A stretch of 10,553 bases of DNA from NCBI GenBank assembly GCA_938036545.1, contig CALHQJ010000008.1, positions 1 to 10,553 of the forward strand, in the 5' to 3' direction. The stretch comes from an uncultured Clostridium sp. GTDB taxonomy: Bacteria; Bacillota; Clostridia; Lachnospirales; Lachnospiraceae. Shown here piece after piece: positions 6,687 to 10,553 of this stretch. Positions within the stretch are counted from its first letter, which is position 1. Every line of letters begins with the position of its first letter. The position numbers and the translations under genes were made by a program. Below the pieces are notes generated by a model. That model was not told the origin of the DNA. It was given only the letters and a program-made list of their open reading frames with translations, and made no database searches.

Positions 6687-8144
6687 TTATTCAAAGTGGT
6701 AAGCTTCTAAAAGCTGGTTTTTCACATGCCACAGTTCATGGGAAAGATCTACATGAACTTTATGAGGATTTACCAGACGGCGGGATTCATCCCACAGGGT
6801 ATCTAATTCTTTTTTGCAGTAAGCCTGAATGTCCATAACAGATGGAGATTCATAGACACATTGGCCATGGATAAACACCGGAACCATTAAATCTCGGATT
6901 ACATAGCTGTGGGGAGCCAGGTGGGTTTTTTTCCAGGTCTGAACCGGATCGAACAGCAGCAGGGAATTATTTTCGTCAAACTGCTCGTGGGTTAAGCAGA
7001 TTAAATCAGCAATAATTTTGCCGGTTTCTTTATTGTAGATTCTCTTAATAGCCTTATCGCCAGGGTTGGTAATCTTTTCAACATTTTCAGACAGTTTGAT
7101 CTTGGGAACAAATTTTCCAGTGGCTTTATCACGGATAGCAGCCAGCTTGTATACGCCGCCAAAGGACGGGCAGTCTTTAGAGGTAATTAAATTGGTGCCC
7201 ACGCCCCAGGAGTTAATGGCAGCGCCCTGAAGCTTTAAGCTGTTAATTAATTCCTCATCTAAGTCATTGGATGCAGAAATAACAGCGTCAGAAAAACCGG
7301 CGGCATCCAGCATTTTTTTCGCCTCTTTGGATAAGTAGGCCAGGTCGCCGCTGTCTAAGCGGATTCCATAAAATGGCATTGGAATACCGGCTTCCCGCAT
7401 TTCTGTAAATACTTTAATGGCATTGGGAACACCGGAATTCAGCGTATCGTAGGTGTCTACCAGCAGGATACAGGCAGAAGGATAAAGTTTTGCATAGGTA
7501 CGGAAAGCAGTCAGTTCATCTGGAAAACTCATAATCCAGCTGTGGGCGTGGGTTCCTTTAATAGGGACGTTAAACATTTTTCCGCAAAGCACGTTAGAAG
7601 TTCCAATACAGCCTGCAATCATAGCGGCACGGGCGCCGTAAACACCGGCATCCGGTCCCTGAGCACGGCGGAGACCAAATTCCATAACGCCGTCGCCCTG
7701 AGCTGCGTGGACGATACGGGAAGTCTTGGTAGCAATCAGGCTCTGGTGATTGATAATGGTTAGAAGAGCAGTTTCAACTAACTGGGCTTCCATAATCGGA
7801 GCAATGACTTTGATTAAAGGTTCTCTTGGGAAGACCACAGTTCCTTCTGGGATGGCATAAATATCGCCGGAAAATTTGAAGTTTGCCAGGTATTCCAGAA
7901 AATCTTCTCCAAAGATACCTAAGCTGCGCAGATACTCCACGTCATCTGGGGCAAAATGCAGATTTTTGATATAATCAATGACCTGATCCAGGCCGGCGCA
8001 GATAGCAAAGCCGTTTCCGCATGGATTATTACGATAGAACATATCAAAGATAACAGTCTCATTGGCGTCCTTTTCCTTAAAATAGCCCTGCATCATGGTC
8101 AATTCATAAAAATCAGTAAGCAGTGTTAAATTCTCTTGATTCAT
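6687..8144 (-). CDS. pncB: Nicotinate phosphoribosyltransferase
   Basis: This 485-residue cytoplasmic enzyme converts nicotinate and PRPP to nicotinate mononucleotide (ATP-stimulated), the first step of the Preiss-Handler NAD salvage route. Family motifs appear in order: L-T-D-F-Y-E-L-T-M near residue 10, F-G-L-R-R-A-Q-G-P-D-A-G (156-167), G-T-H-A-H-S-W (197-203) with the histidine region that is phosphorylated in PncB enzymes, D-T-Y-D-T (230-234), R-L-D-S-G-D (262-267) and W-G-V-G-T-N-L-I (313-320). Length matches the Gram-positive long form. The start at 8144 has AAGGAG 7-8 bases upstream. A clear promoter lies at 8227-8254 and a small hairpin sits in the leader (8173-8189). The PRTase-like gene follows downstream. 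The 125-bp gap between them holds no convincing terminator. Confidence 0.97.
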   Translation of the reverse strand: MNQENLTLLTDFYELTMMQGYFKEKDANETVIFDMFYRNNPCGNGFAICAGLDQVIDYIKNLHFAPDDVEYLRSLGIFGEDFLEYLANFKFSGDIYAIPEGTVVFPREPLIKVIAPIMEAQLVETALLTIINHQSLIATKTSRIVHAAQGDGVMEFGLRRAQGPDAGVYGARAAMIAGCIGTSNVLCGKMFNVPIKGTHAHSWIMSFPDELTAFRTYAKLYPSACILLVDTYDTLNSGVPNAIKVFTEMREAGIPMPFYGIRLDSGDLAYLSKEAKKMLDAAGFSDAVISASNDLDEELINSLKLQGAAINSWGVGTNLITSKDCPSFGGVYKLAAIRDKATGKFVPKIKLSENVEKITNPGDKAIKRIYNKETGKIIADLICLTHEQFDENNSLLLFDPVQTWKKTHLAPHSYVIRDLMVPVFIHGQCVYESPSVMDIQAYCKKELDTLWDESRRLVNPHKVHVDLSHELWHVKNQLLEAYHFE

Positions 8145-8172
8145 AATCGCTCCTTCTCACTTGTAACCGTAT

Positions 8173-8189
8173 CTGCTGAATGGCAGCAG
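8173..8189 (-). promoter_or_regulatory. Hairpin in the pncB leader
   Basis: CTGCTG / CAGCAG form a perfect 6-bp stem with a 5-base loop, about 28 bases upstream of the pncB start codon and within the inferred transcript leader. It could be an RNA hairpin or a short operator half-site pair. It is too small to identify as any known riboswitch. Confidence 0.35.
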
Positions 8190-8226
8190 GCGCAGTCTGA
8201 TATGGATAAAATAGTAGTTGTTGCTA

Positions 8227-8254
8227 AGTATATCATAGTTTCCCTAAATGACAA
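8227..8254 (-). promoter_or_regulatory. pncB: Sigma-A promoter of pncB
   Basis: On the minus strand TTGTCA (8249-8254) and TATACT (8227-8232) are 16 bases apart, and TG-A before the -10 makes it an extended -10. The expected start near 8220 gives a leader of about 75 bases. Confidence 0.7.
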
Positions 8255-8283
8255 GTAGATTGATAAAAAAATGACAAACAGAT

Positions 8284-8359
8284 TGTGACAGTTCAGCCTT
8301 GCATCTGCTTGCCCGCTTACAGCGGATAAGAGTCTTCGCACGGCTGAACGGTTATGAGA
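8284..8359. repeat. Palindromic hairpin repeat, copy 2, with nested stem
   Basis: The outer arms GTTCAGCC (8291-8298) and GGCTGAAC (8342-8349) are perfect inverted repeats, extended inward by TTGC / GCAC with one mismatch. Inside sits a second stem, CCGCT-TAC-AGCGG (8313-8325). Flanks share TGACA-TTCAGCC and TTCGCA-GGCTGAAC sequence with copy 1 at 3065-3106, but the loop is about 30 bases longer. It lies exactly where the recognisable homology of the decayed glycosyl hydrolase gene begins to fail, and upstream of the divergent pncB promoter. Confidence 0.7.
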
Positions 8360-8366
8360 AATTAAT

Positions 8367-9295
8367 TTGGAAACAGGGGGCAGTTATGGTAAAATAAAGC
8401 AACGGAAAAAAGGGTATCTGGAGGAGACGATGAAAAAGGGACTGGAATTTCACGTATGGCTGAATCCCTATCGAATTACCGGATATTTGATGAACTGGGA
8501 AGAGGTGCCGGACAGCTCTCCGGCAAAACAGTGGCTGAAGGATGGGGAACCTTCTGATGACAGAAGGGTGCTGTGCCATGACGGGGCATGGTATTACAAT
8601 CCGTCTTCTCCAGAAGTACGGGAACTGGTTATCAATGGGGTAAGGGAGATTGTAACAGACTATGATGTAGACGGGATTCATTTTGATGACTATTTTTATC
8701 CGGATTTGAATAATGAAGATCCATCCAGATGGTTTGACTTGCCGGAATATAAGGAAAGCGGTACGTCCCTTTCGGTTTCCGACTGAAGAAGGAACAACGT
8801 CAATCAACTGGTAGCAGGAGTTTATCAAACGGTAAAATCTGTAAAGTCATCCGTTATGTTCGGGATCAGCCCCCAGGGATTTGTAGACAATTTTATATTA
8901 TGCCTCAGCTTTACTGGGGATTTGAAACCAAAACATCTGCAGGGACAGAAGCGCCCTACGCTTTTTCCAACAATCTGAATACGTGGATTGATTTAAAGGA
9001 GCAGGGAACAGTCAAATTGTATCTGGGACTGGCGGCTTATCGGGCCGGAACCGATACAAAAGACAACACAGGGGTATCGGAGTGGCTGAGGCGGGATGAC
9101 ATTTTAAAACGCCAGGTAGAAGAAGGCCGGAAAAGCGGACAGGTTTCCGGATACTGTTTTTACAGATACAGTTCATTTACCAGTCAGGCTGCACAGAAAG
9201 AGGCACAAAACCTGCTTCCGGTTTTAAAAAATCCAAAAGCCTCTATCGTCCGAAAACTTTCCGATACATCTGACGGCTCAGCACACATGCAGTAA
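8367..9295 (+). pseudogene. Decayed family 10 (GHL10/DUF187-type) glycosyl hydrolase
   Basis: These are remnants of a glycoside-hydrolase-like TIM-barrel protein. Homology starts abruptly near 8420 with G-L-E-F-H-V-W-L-N-P-Y-R, a motif that normally lies deep in the domain, so the 5' part (signal peptide and first barrel strands) is missing. D-V-D-G-I-H-F-D-D-Y-F-Y-P follows intact. At 8784-8786 an in-frame TGA stands where relatives have Trp in S-D-W-R-R-N-N-V-N; the frame continues through F-G-I-S-P-Q-G-F-V-D-N to about 8890. There the frame shifts: P-Q-L-Y-W-G-F-E resumes in another frame from about 8896. By comparison with the family about 25-30 residues (the Y-A-D-V...W...G-Y-V-D-Y stretch) are deleted. 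The last part, to G-Y-C-F-Y-R-Y-S-S-F, is intact. The final 53 bp overlap the convergent membrane-protein gene. ATG 8430 with GGAGGA upstream could still start a 118-residue fragment, probably without function. Confidence 0.85.
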
Positions 9296-9818
9296 TAGTA
9301 ACCAGGATTTCCATAGCGCTGTTTACAATGCCGCAGCAAAACAGCAAAATCATACAGATGACAGCAGAACCCCACAGAATTATCAAAGGTGCGGTAAACA
9401 GGGCAGGACGCAGCTGGTAGTAGGTGTGAATCAGGATTACCAGACAGGAAAATAGGGAGACTCCGGAAAACAGGGCGCAGAAAACGTGAAGCCTGGCCTG
9501 GAGAGGAAAATGGGATGGCATATAGGGAAGGATTACGGCTGCAGTTAAAAAAATAAGAGCCGTATTCAGCAGGATAAAACAGGCAGTTCGTTTGTTTACT
9601 GAACAGAAATGCCTGCTGGAGCAGGGAAGGTATTCGATCAGGGAAAACAGCATGGGGTATAAAACAGTGATCAAAAGAATAGCCCATGCAGAAAAATAGT
9701 TTTTATAGGGGCTAAGGCTTCCGATAACCGAAAAGTTAGAGGAAAACCAGCTGTTTTTCCCGACAAACAGCAGAGTATATACAGGAATTACCAGGTAAGA
9801 GAGAATGGAAAATATCAT
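9243..9818 (-). CDS. Hypothetical membrane protein, about six transmembrane helices
   Basis: This 191-residue protein is very hydrophobic, with helices at about residues 1-20, 41-63, 80-99, 109-132, 142-162 and 166-185. The first loop contains W-F-S-S-N-F-S-V-I-G-S, which recalls the first extracytoplasmic loop of DUF998-like and related small six-helix proteins; I cannot confirm that family by eye. The C-terminus is basic (R-Q-M-Y-R-K-V-F-G-R), consistent with a cytoplasmic end. ATG 9818 is preceded by AAGGGG at a 6-base spacing. The 3' end overlaps the tail of the convergent glycosyl hydrolase remnant. No function is assigned. Confidence 0.75.
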   Translation of the reverse strand: MIFSILSYLVIPVYTLLFVGKNSWFSSNFSVIGSLSPYKNYFSAWAILLITVLYPMLFSLIEYLPCSSRHFCSVNKRTACFILLNTALIFLTAAVILPYMPSHFPLQARLHVFCALFSGVSLFSCLVILIHTYYQLRPALFTAPLIILWGSAVICMILLFCCGIVNSAMEILVTITACVLSRQMYRKVFGR

Positions 9819-9940
9819 ATCGCACCCCTTAAAGCAGGAAACAAGACAAGAATTCCATCTTATTGTTTCACAGATCTTCTAAAACATACGCTATAAAATC
9901 ATGGAAAGTGCATAAAACGGCCGGAAAAGCCGTGTTTTCC
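9819..9940. other. Intergenic stretch between membrane protein and ileS promoter
   Basis: This is the divergent spacer upstream of two genes. It contains only a weak hairpin (ACGGC 9917-9921 / GCCGT 9929-9933, followed by GTTTT) and no convincing minus-strand promoter for the membrane-protein gene. No ORF here looks real. Confidence 0.4.
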
Positions 9941-9969
9941 TTGACTTTTACGGATGGATTTTTTATAAT
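9941..9969 (+). promoter_or_regulatory. ileS: Strong sigma-A promoter of the T-box/ileS unit
   Basis: TTGACT (9941-9946) and a perfect TATAAT (9964-9969) are separated by the optimal 17 bases. Transcription should start near 9976, giving the T-box leader and about 318 bases of 5' UTR before ileS. Confidence 0.88.
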
Positions 9970-9975
9970 AATGTT

Positions 9976-10224
9976 TGCTACAAGAAAAAAGACTGAGATG
10001 GAGACAGTAAGGCTGACCAAACGCTTAAGCGAGCCGGAGATGGTGGGAGACCGGTGCTAGTAGGACAGAATCCGAAGATCACTCCGGAGTCGCTGGCTGA
10101 AAGCCGGATAGGCTGTAGGCTAAGCCGTATTTCCTACGTTATCAGGAACTCATATAACAGTATGCAGAAAATGGGTGGTACAGCGAAGTATGCTTCGTCC
10201 CTTTGCGGGGACGGAGCTTTTTTT
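9976..10224 (+). promoter_or_regulatory. T-box riboswitch leader, isoleucine specifier
   Basis: This is a tRNA-sensing leader that stops transcription unless uncharged tRNA binds. Stem I begins with GACT/AGTC (9991-9994/10088-10091) and GGAG/CTCC (10000-10003/10082-10085). The specifier loop carries the loop-E pair AGTA (10006-10009) and GAA (10074-10076). The codon ATC (10078-10080, isoleucine) is followed by A, in agreement with the ileS gene downstream. After stem I come GGCTGAAA (about 10095-10102) and a CCTACGTTATC segment typical of the stem III region. The T-box proper, TGGGTGGTACAGCG, is at 10172-10185; its GGTG pairs with the free acceptor end of tRNA. The antiterminator uses CGAAG/CTTCG and GGG/CCC pairing, which excludes the terminator at 10192-10224. 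Confidence 0.93.
10192..10224 (+). terminator. T-box terminator before ileS
   Basis: GCTTCGTCCC (10192-10201) pairs with GGGACGGAGC (10208-10217) in a 10-bp stem with one G.U pair and a 6-base loop, followed by seven T's (10218-10224). Its left arm is shared with the antiterminator, so charging of tRNA-Ile decides between the two folds. Confidence 0.92.
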
Positions 10225-10293
10225 ATTCGACAGATCATGTCAGATGTATTCTCTGTTTCTGCACAGCAATTACAATTGATTGGAGGAAGCGTC

Positions 10294-10553
10294 ATGTATG
10301 AGAAAGTGTCTACAAATATGAACTTTGTAGAACGAGAGAAAAAGATTGAAAAGTTTTGGAAAGATGAGAATATCTTTGAAAAGAGTATCGAGAGCCGCAG
10401 AAAGGGGACTCCTTACGTATTTTATGACGGCCCGCCTACTGCAAACGGCAAGCCTCACATTGGCCATGTGCTGACCCGTGTTATCAAAGATATGATTCCA
10501 AGATACCGTACCATGAAGGGCTATATGGTTCCCAGAAAAGCCGGATGGGATAC
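10294..10553 (+). CDS. ileS: Isoleucyl-tRNA synthetase, 5' part
   Basis: These are the first 86 codons of the class I synthetase that charges tRNA-Ile; the gene runs off the window. The start ATG has GGAGG at 10282-10286, 7 bases upstream. The catalytic-domain opening is clear: F-Y-D-G-P-P-T-A-N-G-K-P followed by the H-I-G-H ATP-binding signature, then T-R-V-I-K-D-M-I-P-R-Y-x-T-M-K-G-Y and G-W-D at the edge. The short N-terminus (F-V-E-R-E-K-K-I-E-K-F-W-K) and the I-K-D-x-x-P-R-Y pattern resemble the eukaryote-like type 2 IleRS rather than the E. coli/B. subtilis type 1; type 2 enzymes are often less sensitive to mupirocin. This subtype call rests on the N-terminus only. Expression is controlled by the T-box upstream. 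Confidence 0.95.
   Translation, partial: MYEKVSTNMNFVEREKKIEKFWKDENIFEKSIESRRKGTPYVFYDGPPTANGKPHIGHVLTRVIKDMIPRYRTMKGYMVPRKAGWD

Noticed and set aside
8784..8786. In-frame TGA as a recoded selenocysteine or tryptophan codon
   Set aside because: Relatives have Trp here, other genes in the window use TGG for Trp normally, and the gene carries further lesions, so a simple nonsense mutation is more likely.
8352..8828. 158-codon minus-strand ORF
   Set aside because: It is antisense to the glycosyl hydrolase remnant, whose + frame has unmistakable family motifs; the minus frame has none.
9917..9938. Short hairpin ACGGC/GCCGT with GTTTT as a terminator
   Set aside because: The stem is only 5 bp, the T-run is short, and no + strand gene ends nearby.
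9863..10060. 65-codon + strand ORF upstream of ileS
   Set aside because: It spans the ileS promoter and stem I of the T-box, has no ribosome binding site and no protein-like composition.
1..10553. CRISPR array, prophage, insertion sequence, tRNA or rRNA genes, toxin-antitoxin or defence system
   Set aside because: I looked on both strands and saw no spaced repeats, transposase, integrase, cloverleaf or rRNA sequence, and no recognisable defence domains.

Overview
The window looks like chromosomal DNA from a gut-type Lachnospiraceae or related Clostridia. The evidence is moderate G+C, strong AGGAGG-type ribosome binding sites, a T-box in front of ileS, a rubrerythrin, and small families typical of that group (DUF6062, DUF5655). 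This placement is inferred from gene content; no 16S or other marker is present. Most of the window is ordinary housekeeping and accessory metabolism, and I do not see a defence island, prophage, CRISPR array or biosynthetic cluster.

Left part (1-4671, all on the + strand): the 3' part of a dicarboxylate/acidic amino-acid:cation symporter, a DUF6062 protein with a duplicated Cys/His motif, a Nudix hydrolase, a rubrerythrin, a hairpin repeat, a calcineurin-like phosphoesterase, a possible 26-residue membrane peptide and a DUF5655 protein. The first four genes are closely spaced and could be co-transcribed. Rubrerythrin (peroxide reduction) and the Nudix enzyme (hydrolysis of nucleoside-diphosphate derivatives) fit a loose stress or housekeeping theme, but I see no dedicated pathway.

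Middle (4691-8254, all on the - strand): an NTF2/SnoaL-like domain fused to a GGDEF diguanylate cyclase with its own extended -10 promoter; a PRTase-fold protein ending in a strong terminator; and upstream of it nicotinate phosphoribosyltransferase (pncB), also with a clear promoter. pncB feeds NAD salvage. The neighbouring PRTase-like protein lacks the acidic pair of the PRPP loop, so its role is uncertain.

Right part (8284-10553): a second copy of the hairpin repeat borders a decayed family 10 (GHL10/DUF187-type) glycosyl hydrolase. That gene has lost its 5' end, carries an in-frame TGA at a conserved Trp position, and has an internal frameshifting deletion. It runs convergently into a six-helix membrane protein of unknown function. 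The window ends with a consensus sigma-A promoter, an isoleucine-type T-box leader with its terminator/antiterminator, and the first 86 codons of isoleucyl-tRNA synthetase.

The items most worth a second look are the dispersed TTCAGCC/GGCTGAA palindromic repeat, the PRTase-like partner of pncB, the NTF2-GGDEF fusion with a degenerate I-site, the duplicated C-x2-C/C-x2-H protein, and the small ORFs between the phosphoesterase and DUF5655 genes.
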